From the NCBI GenBank assembly GCA_905182865.1, contig CAJJCY010000005.1, positions 1-51,584 on the forward strand: DNA of 51,584 nucleotides, given 5' to 3'. Positions 17,092 to 26,738 of the stretch are shown piece by piece (positions within the stretch are counted from its first letter, which is position 1; each line of letters starts with the position of its first letter). Origin of the DNA: an uncultured SAR324 cluster bacterium (GTDB lineage: Bacteria; SAR324; NAC60-12). The notes beneath the pieces were generated by a model that was given only the letters and a program-made list of their open reading frames with translations, was not told the DNA's origin and did no database searches. Both the position numbers and the translations under genes were made by a program.

Positions 17092-18485
17092 ATGCAAACA
17101 CAAGTTCAAAATGAGACGATTGAAAATTCGATAGAGCTGGCAAAGCTTTATGGAATTCTGAAATATTTGCCTGATGGTCAGCTCACTCATGCCCCTTTTT
17201 CCCTTAGTCCTTATAAAATTTCTGCTGCAGACCTGAAGGAAATGACAGAACTGACTGCACCATTTAGTGAGTTGATGATTAGCATATCTCAGAACTGGGA
17301 TTTTCTAGAGCATCATTTGGAACCTATCGCCAAAATAGACCCATTTTTACGAATGTTGATGGATTGCAGAACGGATGAAATTACTCAAAGCAAACAGCTT
17401 CTTGTGCAGCGAAATGATTTCTTTTTGATCAAAGATGAGCACAAAAAAACAGGGCAGTCAGGTGATTTAACTGAATCAAATTTTGCTGAATCAGCACTTC
17501 GTCAAGTTGAACTGAACACGGTTTCTGCTAGTTTTCCGTTTTTAATAACTCAAATATCTAATTTACACCGCTATTTATTCAAGCAAAATCAATTACCAGA
17601 AATTATTCCAAACAATCCGTTGAGTCCAGTAGTTGATGCCTTTGCAAAGACAGTGCGAGACTACGGTTCCCCTGACGGGGTGATGCTGCTGATTTCCCAA
17701 CCTTCAGAGGGCAACCGTTTCGATCAGTTGGGGCTGGAACAGCTTTTATGGGATAAACATAAAATTAGTACTGTCCGGAAAACTTTAGCCGATGTATTCA
17801 AAAGCGGATGCCTGCGTCAGGGGCACCTAGTTCTGGGAGGAAAAATAGTTGCCCTCAGCTATTACCGTGCCGGCTACACTCCTGATGATTATCGAACAAT
17901 TGAGGCAGTAAAAGGCCGCCAGCTGATTGAGTCATCATCAACAATTCAGGTACCAGATTTACAGATGCAGCTTGCTGGGATGAAAAAAATTCAGCAGGTC
18001 CTTACCAGGCCAGAAATTTTATCTAATTTCACTTCTGCTGAAACGTCAAAGCATTTATTAAAAACATTTGCAAAAATGCACACATTGGACGAAATTATTG
18101 AGATACCTGGAGGTGAAATTCAGGAGTAATTATTAGTTCAAACAATATGTTAAGTGATAGTTTACCGCAAATAATAGGAATTATACCTAAGGTTGAAATT
18201 CCAAAAATTCTAAAAACTATCAAGCAGGATGAACAAAATGCTTATATTTTGATGGAAAAAATTCTTGCACAAACTCACTCCGCAGTACTTGTGGTGAACG
18301 GATGTGCAGAAAAATTAAACAGTGTTAGTGAGGTTGGAAGATATGGAATTTGTTTTGCTGATAACGGAGTGCTGAATAGCAACAAGGATGCAGGATACCT
18401 AGTCCGTACGAAAGCTCAAAATATCAATGAGGGAGGAGTGTGTGCTGGCTTTGCCTGTTTAAATTCACTTACTCTGGAATCTTAA
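17092..18485 (+). pseudogene. Eukaryotic-type glutathione synthetase, broken at the Gly-rich loop
   Basis: The first 345 codons match the eukaryotic-type glutathione synthetase (GSS, about 470 residues) rather than bacterial GshB. They include DGQLTHAPFSLSP near the start, ELNTVSASF (substrate site), YYRAGYTPDDY and PDLQMQLAGMKKIQQVL. This frame stops at 18127. From about 18200 another frame resumes the family's C-terminal end: IPKILKTIKQDEQNAYILM, SEVGRYGICF and YLVRTKAQNINEGGVCAGF. Between them (about 18115-18190) the ATP-grasp glycine-rich loop (family form KPQREGGGNN) is not encoded in any frame; a weak match with several stops is all that remains. The protein would join gamma-Glu-Cys with glycine using ATP. 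As written it cannot be functional. Confidence 0.85.
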
Positions 18486-18531
18486 AGAATGGTCTTTCTT
18501 TTCCAGATTACATCAAAAGATTTAAAACATA

Positions 18532-19560
18532 TCAGGATGCCAGTTCAATTGTCGCTAATAAATCAATTTCATCGAGGACTTTACCGGTCCCAATAGCAAC
18601 ACTGGTAAGGGGGTCATCTGCAAGAAAAATCGGCAAACCTACTTCCTGTCGAAGCAAATCATCCATACCTGAAAGTAATGAACCTCCACCTGCCATGACA
18701 ATTCCACGGTCCACTATATCAGCCGCCAGTTCCGGAGGGGTAGATTCCAGGGCATTTCGGATTGTCTTAACTATTTGTGCACAAACATCACTGAGAGCTT
18801 CTAAAATCTCTTCTTCGCCAAGAACCAGCGTTTTAGGTATACCGGTTACCAAGTCTCGGCCGCGTACTTCATATGATTTAGGATCTTCTTTAATATAAGC
18901 AGACCCAATGTTTATTTTAATTTCTTCTGCAGTACGCTCACCAATAAGGAGATTATATTTTTGTTTAATGTAATATTTTCGCCTTTTTTGCCACTGTTTA
19001 ACTGAATCACTATAAACAATGCCTGCTAAGGAAATTACGGCAACTTCTGTAGTTCCTCCACCAATATCTACAATCATACTGCCGCTGGCCTCTGTCACCG
19101 GTAATCCTGCTCCTAGTGCAGCAGCCATTGGTTCCTCAATCAGAAAAACTTCTCTTGCTCCTGCAGATTCCGCAGCTTCTTTGACAGCACGACGTTCAAC
19201 TTGAGTGATTCCTGAAGGAACGGCAACTATAATACGCGGCTTAAAACGGAAGAAAGAAAATTTGCTTTGGGTTAGCTTTATAAAGTAACGCAGCATTTCC
19301 TGAGTAATATCGAAATCTGAAATAACTCCGTCCTTCATTGGTCTGATAGCTGTAATTGAACCTGGAGTACGTCCCAGCATTTGTTTGGCTTCCTCACCAA
19401 CAGCAAGGACCTGAATCCTTCCACGGCTATCTTTTTGAACAGCCACCACTGATGGTTCACGAATCACAATCCCGTGCTTTTTAGTATAAACAAGGGTATT
19501 AGCTGTTCCTAGATCAATCGCTAAATCCTGAGTAAAATAACCGGCAAATTTATTAATCAT
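18532..19560 (-). CDS. mreB: Rod shape-determining protein MreB, with an altered internal segment
   Basis: This 342-residue actin homologue forms membrane-associated filaments that guide lateral cell-wall synthesis. It shows phosphate-1 LAIDLGTANTLVY (about 13), RPMKDGVISDFD (about 72), EEPMAAALGAGLPV (about 141) and phosphate-2 MIVDIGGGTTEVAVIS (about 162). The C-terminal end has VMAGGGSLLSGMD and VAIGTGKVLDEID. Near residues 184-197 the universally conserved GGDxxDEAI stretch is missing: the sequence reads SDSVKQWQKRRKYYIKQKYN. The DNA is about 12 bp shorter than expected there, with the frame kept. The rest of the protein is intact. No mreC or mreD follows. It converges with the glutathione synthetase remnant. 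Confidence 0.9.
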   Translation of the reverse strand: MINKFAGYFTQDLAIDLGTANTLVYTKKHGIVIREPSVVAVQKDSRGRIQVLAVGEEAKQMLGRTPGSITAIRPMKDGVISDFDITQEMLRYFIKLTQSKFSFFRFKPRIIVAVPSGITQVERRAVKEAAESAGAREVFLIEEPMAAALGAGLPVTEASGSMIVDIGGGTTEVAVISLAGIVYSDSVKQWQKRRKYYIKQKYNLLIGERTAEEIKINIGSAYIKEDPKSYEVRGRDLVTGIPKTLVLGEEEILEALSDVCAQIVKTIRNALESTPPELAADIVDRGIVMAGGGSLLSGMDDLLRQEVGLPIFLADDPLTSVAIGTGKVLDEIDLLATIELAS

Positions 19561-19812
19561 TGAATATTCCTAGTTTTGTTTTTCTTCTTATTCACCTCAC
19601 CTACTTTGGGTCAGAATTTATAAAAATATTGAAATTAAATTATAATGAGCTTCTAAGCTTTTTTTTTCAAAAAAAGTATTTGTAAGAGTTTTATGAACCT
19701 CAGAAAGTAATACAGAAGTAATGCCAAAACTCAGATGGACTAGATTTATTTTGAAAATAATCAAATGATATTTTCTTTGTTACGCATGACGTGATCAAAA
19801 TAATGTAAGCCC

Positions 19813-22563
19813 TCAGCCGATCCGCATTTCAGGATTCCCACCTGCTGAAATTCTTACTGCACAGAATTTTACTTCTGGAATTTTTCCAAAAGGATCCAAC
19901 ACAGAAGAAGTAATCAAATTGGCGGCAGCCTCATTGTAGCCGAAGGACATAAAAAGATTCCCCCTTTGAACACCTTGATCCTGCCTGGCAAACGTTGAAA
20001 TTTTTCCTCTACGAGATTCAATCGTTACCGCTTCTCCAGGTTCGACTCCCAATTTTTGCAGGTCATCAGGGTTTACATGTATAACTGGATAGGGTTCAAT
20101 GGCATTCAATACTGTTGCCCGCCGCGTCATGCTGCCTGTGTGCCAATGTTCAAGTTGGCGTGAAGTGATAAACACAAATGGAAATTCTTCATCGGGCATT
20201 TCGTCTGCATGAGTGTATTTTGCAGGAACGAAGCGGGCCTTTTTATTTACAGTGGGAAACCCTTTCCTAAATACAATTGCTTCACCGGGATCTCCTTCTT
20301 TGCTGCAGGGATATGTCACGGAGTGTTCTTTCTGTAAACGTTCCCAGGTAATTCCTGCCATGCTGGGAGTTGCTTTCCTGATTTCTGTAAAAATTTGTTC
20401 AGGACCATCATAACTCCAATCCAATCCAAGTCTACGAGCCACTTCCTGTATGATCCACCAATCTTGACGTGCATCTCCAGGAGGATTGATGGCTTGTCGT
20501 CCAAGTTGAACTTGGCGGTTGGAATTTGTGAAGGTGCCGCTCTTTTCCGGAAAAGCAGAAGCAGGAAAAATTACATCCGCAAAACCTGCTGTTTCAGTCA
20601 GAAAAATATCCTGCACCACCAAATGATCCAGCATTGACAGTGCACCACGTGCATGGTTCAGATTAGGATCTGACATCGCAGGATTTTCACCTTCTACGTA
20701 CATACCTCGGACATCTCCAGAATGCACTGCATCAACAATTTCCACAACCGTCAATCCTGTTTTTGGATTGAGGGGAGTTTTCCAAAAATCCTCAAACCAT
20801 TTTTTGTTTTCCGGATCTGTAACTGATTTGTAATCCGGAAAGAACATAGGAATCAAGCCCATATCAGATGTTCCCTGCACATTATTTTGTCCTCGCAGTG
20901 GATGCAAGCCGGTTCCGGGCCGTCCTATCTGACCTGTCATCAGCGACAAAGCAATTAGACATCGTGAATTGTCTGTACCATGAATATGCTGCGAAATTCC
21001 CATGCCCCACAAGATGATAGCTGATTCCGCAGTAGCAAAAGTCCGGGCAACTTCACGTAAAGTCTCTTCTGGGATTCCGCAAATTGGAGCCACCTTTTCC
21101 GGACTGTAATCCGCAACATTGGACTTCAATTTTTCAAAATCAGTAGTGTGTTCTGTGATGTATTTTTCGTCACATAAATTTTCTTCGATGATTACATGCA
21201 TCAGTGAATTGAGCAGTGCCACATCGGTATCCGGACGAAACTGGAGGTTGTAAGTTGCATGGCGTGATAACGCAGTACGGCGTGGGTCCACCAAAATCAA
21301 TTTTTTACCAGCTTTGACTGCGTTTTTCATAAACGTGGCGGCAACCGGATGATTCCCGATGGGATTTGCTCCAATCACAAAAATAACTTCAGCCTCCGTC
21401 ACATCTGTGAATGGATTTGAAACTGCTCCAGATCCAATCCCCTCCAGCAAAGCATTTACCGATGAGGCATGACAGAGACGGGTACAGTGATCAATGTTAT
21501 TGGTCCCAAAACCAGTACGAACCAATTTTTGCAGCAAATATGCTTCTTCGTTACTGCCCTTGGCACAACCAAAAGCGGCCAATGCATCCGGTCCGTTTTC
21601 ATCCCGGATTTTGCTGAAACCATCAGCAGCAAAATCGAGTGCCTCTTCCCAAGTTGCTTCCCTGAAAACTTTTTGCCAGTCCTTAGGCTGGAGCAGTTCA
21701 ATTGTTTTTGGAGCATCTTTTCTACGTATTAATGGCTTTGTAAGACGATCCGGATGATGCACGTAATCGAAACCGTAACGTCCCTTGACGCACAACCTTT
21801 CATGATTTGCCGGACCTTCGCGTCCATCGACCCGTAATAGTTTGCCTTCCTTGACATGATAAGTCAGCAAACAACCAACTCCACAATAAGGGCAAACGGA
21901 TTCGACCTTTTTGTCTGGGACCGCCAAGCCCACATCATTTGCCGGCATCAACGCACCAGTCGGGCAGGCCTGCACGCATTCTCCGCAGCCGACACAAGTA
22001 CTGTCACCCATTGGATCGCCGAAGTCGAAAACAATTTCTGCGTGCGATCCCCTAAAGGCCATTCCGATCACATCATTTACCTGCACTTCGCGGCAGGCAC
22101 GCACGCAGCGGGTACACTGGATGCAGGTATCCAAATTAACTGACATCGCAGGATGTGAGTTATCAAAAGCCGGTTGGACCCGCCTTGAGAATCGGGGCTT
22201 GCTTATACCTAATTTTTCCACCCATTCATCAAGTTCCGAATTTGGTGTGTATGGAGATTTTCCGGATTCAGGCATATCAGCCAGCAACAATTCCAGAACC
22301 ATTTTTTGTGAATGGACTGCACGTTCGCTAATGCTGTTGACTTTCATACCCTGCTGGGGGTAACGACAGCAGGATGGCGCCAGTACGCGCTCACCTTCAA
22401 TTTCTACCACACAGGAGCGGCAATTGCCGTCCGTACGGTAACCCTCTTTGTAACACAGTCGAGGAATGTCTGCGACTCCTGCACGATCCGCCGCCTGCAA
22501 AATCGATTCACCGACCAGAGCCTCAAGGTTTTGTCCGTTAAGTTCAAATAAAATTGTCTCCAT
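19813..22563 (-). CDS. fdhA: NAD-linked formate dehydrogenase, alpha (molybdenum/iron-sulfur) subunit
   Basis: The 916-residue protein has the FdsA/FdhA plan. An N-terminal 2Fe-2S ferredoxin domain has Cys37, 48, 51 and 65. An NADH dehydrogenase-G-like region follows, then two 4Fe-4S clusters in CIQCTRCVRACRE (about 148) and CVGCGECVQACPTGA (about 190). A further cluster site CPYCGVGC (about 224) opens the molybdopterin domain. The Mo-ligand position is Cys in RLCHASS, not selenocysteine. Conserved GQNNVQGTSDMG and the C-terminal cofactor domain are present. It oxidises formate to CO2 and passes electrons to the FdsGB partner and NAD. It starts 1 bp after the stop of the FdsGB gene, so the two are coupled. 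This subunit is intact although its partner is broken. Confidence 0.93.
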   Translation of the reverse strand: METILFELNGQNLEALVGESILQAADRAGVADIPRLCYKEGYRTDGNCRSCVVEIEGERVLAPSCCRYPQQGMKVNSISERAVHSQKMVLELLLADMPESGKSPYTPNSELDEWVEKLGISKPRFSRRVQPAFDNSHPAMSVNLDTCIQCTRCVRACREVQVNDVIGMAFRGSHAEIVFDFGDPMGDSTCVGCGECVQACPTGALMPANDVGLAVPDKKVESVCPYCGVGCLLTYHVKEGKLLRVDGREGPANHERLCVKGRYGFDYVHHPDRLTKPLIRRKDAPKTIELLQPKDWQKVFREATWEEALDFAADGFSKIRDENGPDALAAFGCAKGSNEEAYLLQKLVRTGFGTNNIDHCTRLCHASSVNALLEGIGSGAVSNPFTDVTEAEVIFVIGANPIGNHPVAATFMKNAVKAGKKLILVDPRRTALSRHATYNLQFRPDTDVALLNSLMHVIIEENLCDEKYITEHTTDFEKLKSNVADYSPEKVAPICGIPEETLREVARTFATAESAIILWGMGISQHIHGTDNSRCLIALSLMTGQIGRPGTGLHPLRGQNNVQGTSDMGLIPMFFPDYKSVTDPENKKWFEDFWKTPLNPKTGLTVVEIVDAVHSGDVRGMYVEGENPAMSDPNLNHARGALSMLDHLVVQDIFLTETAGFADVIFPASAFPEKSGTFTNSNRQVQLGRQAINPPGDARQDWWIIQEVARRLGLDWSYDGPEQIFTEIRKATPSMAGITWERLQKEHSVTYPCSKEGDPGEAIVFRKGFPTVNKKARFVPAKYTHADEMPDEEFPFVFITSRQLEHWHTGSMTRRATVLNAIEPYPVIHVNPDDLQKLGVEPGEAVTIESRRGKISTFARQDQGVQRGNLFMSFGYNEAAANLITSSVLDPFGKIPEVKFCAVRISAGGNPEMRIG

Positions 22564-22564
22564 T

Positions 22565-24203
22565 TTACACCTCCTGCGGAAAGTATTTCATTACACAGCG
22601 TAACGGATTCGGTGCGGCTTGACCCAAACCGCAAATTGAAGCATCTTCCATTGTCTGCGAGAGTTCTTCTAAAAGAGATTTATTCCAAGTTTTTTGTTCC
22701 ATTAGTGGAATTGCTTTTGCTGTTCCAACCCTGCAGGGAGTACATTGTCCACAGGATTCGTGTTCAAAGAATCTCATTGCGTTAAGTGCCAGTTTACGTG
22801 CACTATCCTGATCAGAAAAAACAATCACTGCAGCAGAACCGATAAAAGTTCCATGTTCCTGAAGCGTATCGAAATCCAGCGGTAAGTCTCCAAGTGAGGC
22901 TGGAAGCATTCCTCCTGAAGCACCTCCGGGGAAATAACCATAAAAGCTGTGTCCGTTCAGCATTCCCCCGCAATATTCGTCAATCAATTCGAGCATAGAA
23001 ATTCCTGCTGGAGCAAGATGCACTCCCGGTTTTTGAACACGTCCGCTGACCGAAAATGCCCGCAGACCTTTGCGTCCTCTTCTGCCGTGAGAAGAAAACG
23101 ATTTTGCTCCTTTTTCTACAATATCACCCTTGTACATAACCACAATACGATCTGCTATATCAGAAACCAAAGCCAAATCGGAACGGTGGCTTCATACGTG
23201 GCATGCCTTTTTTGCCTTCAAGACTTTCGAGCAAAGCAGTCTCTTCACCGCAAATATATGCTCCAGCTCCACGGCGTAAATAGATTTGTGGAAGTATATC
23301 CTGAAAAGCAGATTGCAGTTCTTTAATTTCCCGGAGCAGAATTTCATATGCCGCAGCGTATTCGTCTCGGAGATAAATATAAATTTCATCAATCCCAACG
23401 GCCCAGGCTGCAATCAAAGAACCTTCGATAAAACGATGAGGGTCAGTTTCTAAATACAAGCGGTCTTTGAATGTTCCCGGTTCACCTTCGTCACCATTAA
23501 TCGCCAGGTAACGGGGCTAGGGAGCTTTTCTACAAAAATCCCATTTCATACCAGCAGGAAAACCTGCTCCACCTCGGCCACGCAGACCAGATTTTTTCAG
23601 TTCATCAATCACAGATTCGGCAGTTCTCTTTCCTGAATTGCATTCCTGAAAAAGATTATATCCACCGGTACCCCTATATTGCGAAAAACCCACATATTCA
23701 GGGATATCTGGGCAAACTTCTTTTTTATTTACTGCATTCTGTACAGATTCAATTGTTGCCAGATCAAGCGGGTTTTTACCCACCACAGCCACAGGCGCAT
23801 TTTGACAGCGTCCCACACAAGGCACAGGCTGAATCCGGACACCTTCACCTAAAACATGTTTTAGTGATTCCGTGAGGTCTTTTGCTCCGTACATTTCACA
23901 GGTTAGTGAATTGCAAATCCTAACCGTCAAAGGTGGAGGAGGCACATCGTTTTCTTTGATCACGTCAAAATGATGATAAAACGTGGCCACCTCAAAGACT
24001 TCTGCATGAGAAAGTTTCATTTCATGAGCAAGTGCCACCAGATGCTTTGCAGATAAATAATGAAACTCATCCTGAATTAAATGCAGAGCTTCAATCAGCA
24101 TGTCCTTACGGAGCGGCATGTCCGACATCAGTTTCTGTACTTCCAGCAGAGCTTCTGAATCGACCAGACGGCCTTTTTGTTTACCAATTTTTTTCTTGTT
24201 CAT
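22565..24203 (-). pseudogene. Fused formate dehydrogenase diaphorase subunit (FdsG-FdsB), broken twice
   Basis: One gene encodes a NuoE-like domain fused to a NuoF-like domain. The NuoE part (from 24203) has 2Fe-2S cysteines in [12 protein letters not shown] and [11 protein letters not shown]. The NuoF part begins [13 protein letters not shown] and includes [30 protein letters not shown] and the 4Fe-4S motif ESCGQCTPCRVG. It would carry electrons from FdhA to NAD through FMN. Two lesions are visible. First, an in-frame TAG at 23517-23519 follows WDFCRKAP. Second, after GMPRMKPPF (about 23185) about 30 NuoF residues (the block normally holding HNxET) are replaced, with a frame change, by about 24 codons reading [19 protein letters not shown]. 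That is the C-terminal signature of oligopeptide ABC-transporter ATPases. NuoF sense resumes at EKGAKSFSSHGRRGRKGL. Confidence 0.88.
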
Positions 24204-24215
24204 TTCTACAAATTT

Positions 24216-25460
24216 CTAATTAAAATCCACAAAAAACTGTGTAAGGTCTTCAAAAGTTTCAGCCCGCCGAATGAGACGGCTCTGACCTTGATGGACCAGT
24301 ACTTCCGCTGGACGCGGACGGGAATTATATTGTGAGCTCATCGAAAATCCATATGCACCAGCATCTAAAAAAGCGAGGCGTTCGCCGATAACTGGAGAAG
24401 GCAACTTGCGCTCAATTTTATCTCCGGATCTACTAAAAATATCACCGCTTTCGCAAATATATCCAACGACAACAACATCCTCTTCATCACCTGAATATCG
24501 ACTGGCATTAAGGATTTTGTGATAGGATCCGTACAATATCGGACGCAGTAGGTGATTGAATCCAGAATCTACTCCCACAAAGTGGTGTTTTGGAGTATCC
24601 GTTATGTTTGTGACAGTTGTCAACAAAATTCCAGCAGGTCCTACCAGCAATTTACCTGGTTCAATTTTCATTGATATTTCTCTGCCGTAACACTGCCTGA
24701 ATTCCGTAAAGCGCCTCGTCATTTTTTGACTTAAATCTTTCATATCCAAAGCTTGCTGTTCCGGTCTGTATGGAATTCCAAAACCGCCACCGAAATCAAT
24801 GAATTCCAAATCCGGAAATTTTTCAGCCACAGCTAAAATCATTTCCATGGCCTCCAGCATTGGTTCTGCAGAATAAATTCCAGTACCGATGTGAGAATGA
24901 ACACCGTTCAATGTCAGTTTATATTTTGTTGCCAGTGCAAGTACAGCATCGATTTGATTGTGATAAATTCCAAATTTTGAATCCGGACCACCGGTGATAC
25001 AGTGTGCGTGATGACCAGCACCAATTCCAGGGTTGATCCGCACAGATACGCTTGTATGTGGAAATCGTTGACCAAATTTTTCCAGCAAAACGAGTGAACC
25101 CAGATTGACTGAGACCTCCTGTTCCACACAATATTCAATTTCTGCAAGTGTGTTGTTATTACCGGTAAAAATAATTTGCTGCGGCTCAAATCCTGATTCC
25201 AGAGCCAAACGCACCTCGAATTCTGATACTGCGTCAATTGACGAACCTTCTTCCCGGAGAATTTTCAATAGTGATGGATTAGAATTTGCTTTCATGGAAT
25301 AATGTATTTCCAGCAGTCCCTCAGGAAACCCTGAAGACAATTGACGGAACTGTGAACGCAAGACTGACTCCTCGTAAACATAGAGTGGCGATCCATATTC
25401 CTGCATCAGTGTTTCAACAGATATGTCTTCCAAAAAAAGTGTATTGTTAATAATATTCAT
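24216..25460 (-). CDS. lysA: Diaminopimelate decarboxylase
   Basis: The 414-residue PLP enzyme is of the alanine-racemase-like fold III type. It has the PLP lysine in HYSMKANSNP (about 54), the HSHIGTGIYS loop (about 195), the glycine-rich EFIDFGGGFGIPYRPE phosphate site (about 230) and the catalytic cysteine in YICESGDIFSR (about 345). The end has GAYGFSMSSQYNSRPRP. It decarboxylates meso-diaminopimelate to lysine, the last step of lysine synthesis, in the cytoplasm. It lies 12 bp upstream of the formate dehydrogenase genes on the same strand and may be co-transcribed with them, although the pathways are unrelated. Start and length fit the family. Confidence 0.93.
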   Translation of the reverse strand: MNIINNTLFLEDISVETLMQEYGSPLYVYEESVLRSQFRQLSSGFPEGLLEIHYSMKANSNPSLLKILREEGSSIDAVSEFEVRLALESGFEPQQIIFTGNNNTLAEIEYCVEQEVSVNLGSLVLLEKFGQRFPHTSVSVRINPGIGAGHHAHCITGGPDSKFGIYHNQIDAVLALATKYKLTLNGVHSHIGTGIYSAEPMLEAMEMILAVAEKFPDLEFIDFGGGFGIPYRPEQQALDMKDLSQKMTRRFTEFRQCYGREISMKIEPGKLLVGPAGILLTTVTNITDTPKHHFVGVDSGFNHLLRPILYGSYHKILNASRYSGDEEDVVVVGYICESGDIFSRSGDKIERKLPSPVIGERLAFLDAGAYGFSMSSQYNSRPRPAEVLVHQGQSRLIRRAETFEDLTQFFVDFN

Positions 25461-25623
25461 TGAACAGTTAATTTTTTATCAATTTTAATCCGGCTTTCAA
25501 AATTATTGAATTACATTGGATGGACCTGAACTTTAAACCCCTGTATTATAACTACTACAAACCAAAAATGCGAATCAAAATAGCCTTACGGCGTGTCATA
25601 AAATCAGGAACTAAGGTGAATAA

Positions 25624-26660
25624 GTGAATAGAAAACGTTTTATCAGACTTTTGCTGCTCTGGTTGTCCACATTTTTAATGGGTGGAATAGTTTCAGTACT
25701 GATCTATGTACAAATGGCTGTGAATCAGGAAAATATAGTAGGCTCACTGGAAATTGAGTCACCAGAAGATGAGGCAGATAGCAAAACGATTGAACCAGTC
25801 AGCGAAGAACCGGGTCTTGAACCAGAGGCAGGAGCAGTAGGAACAGCTGACATTTCAGAAGACGCAGAGTATTCGCATTTAGTAGAGACTTCAAAGCCAT
25901 TCTGGAATGTTTTTCCTATCAACACGCCCGGTGTTTCAGCAGAGAACTGGCACACTATTCTAGTGCAGAACCGCTTCAAAATTGACTATACCATCACTCC
26001 ACTTTCCCAGAGGGACTGGCATCTTGTCAAGATTAACAATTCTATACGAGTTCAGTTCCGCTCTGAACTGGCGGCAATAAAAGACATCCTGTACCGTAAA
26101 AAACGTGGTAAGTTTTCGGTTCAACTGGTTTCAATTGAAGATGGACAGTTTCAACTGGCAGTTTCTTTGATGAGCCGACTTCTGCATGCCGGATACTATG
26201 CATATCTTCATCGGACAGAAGCAGAATTTGATGGGAAATTTTGGTATCGTGTAAGAGTGGGATATTTTAAAAATATTGAAGAACAAGCACTACAGGCAAA
26301 AAAATATTTGAAAAATTTAAGGATGAGGAATTGTTTTCTGAAAACTTCATGCCAGTCCAGCCGGGGACACAAGAACTTTCACGTCCGGTGATTGATCTAA
26401 GACAGCCTTTGAACAAGCCGTGGGTTATTGAACTCCCTCTTTACGATGTGCAGAATAGGGCGCTGAAAGATCTTGCTGAATTAAATACAGAAATCGACTT
26501 CAGTTATATTTCACAAAAGCTTAAATCTGCTTCATCAGGTAAGCTGTTGTATCGGATACGGATAGGATTTTTTGAAACAAAGAGAGAGGCAGGCGGAATG
26601 ATTTACAGACTAAAAAAGAAGTTTCCGAAATTAAAAAGAATGAAGCGTGTACATTTATGA
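25624..26660 (+). pseudogene. Membrane-anchored protein with two SPOR-like domains, one-base frameshift
   Basis: A GTG start (AAGGTG about 10 bp upstream) gives a single N-terminal membrane anchor (LLLLWLSTFLMGGIVSVLIY) and an acidic linker (residues about 40-90, Glu/Asp/Pro-rich). A SPOR-like domain follows: KFSVQLVSIEDGQFQLAVS ending FWYRVRVGYF. At an A7 run (about 26297-26303) one missing A throws the frame off. With 8 A the sense continues as KDEELFSENFMPVQPG and a second SPOR-like unit ending LLYRIRIGFFETKREAGG, to a TGA at 26658. SPOR domains bind denuded peptidoglycan glycans at the septum. As written, only the first unit would be made, with a frameshifted tail. Confidence 0.7.
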
Positions 26661-26738
26661 AAAGAGTTTCAGAAAGGTTGTTAAGTGGATAGGTCTGTAG
26701 AACGAACCATAAATTAATTTATAAAAATAGGTTCCATA

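Noticed and set aside
23100..23180. A separate oligopeptide ABC-transporter ATPase gene
   Set aside because: Only about 24 codons of its C-terminal signature exist and no Walker A or B is present. It is a fragment inside FdsB.
26708..26725. Palindrome ATAAATTAATTTAT between convergent genes as a terminator
   Set aside because: It is pure A/T, too weak to be a terminator stem, and such palindromes are expected by chance in AT-rich DNA.
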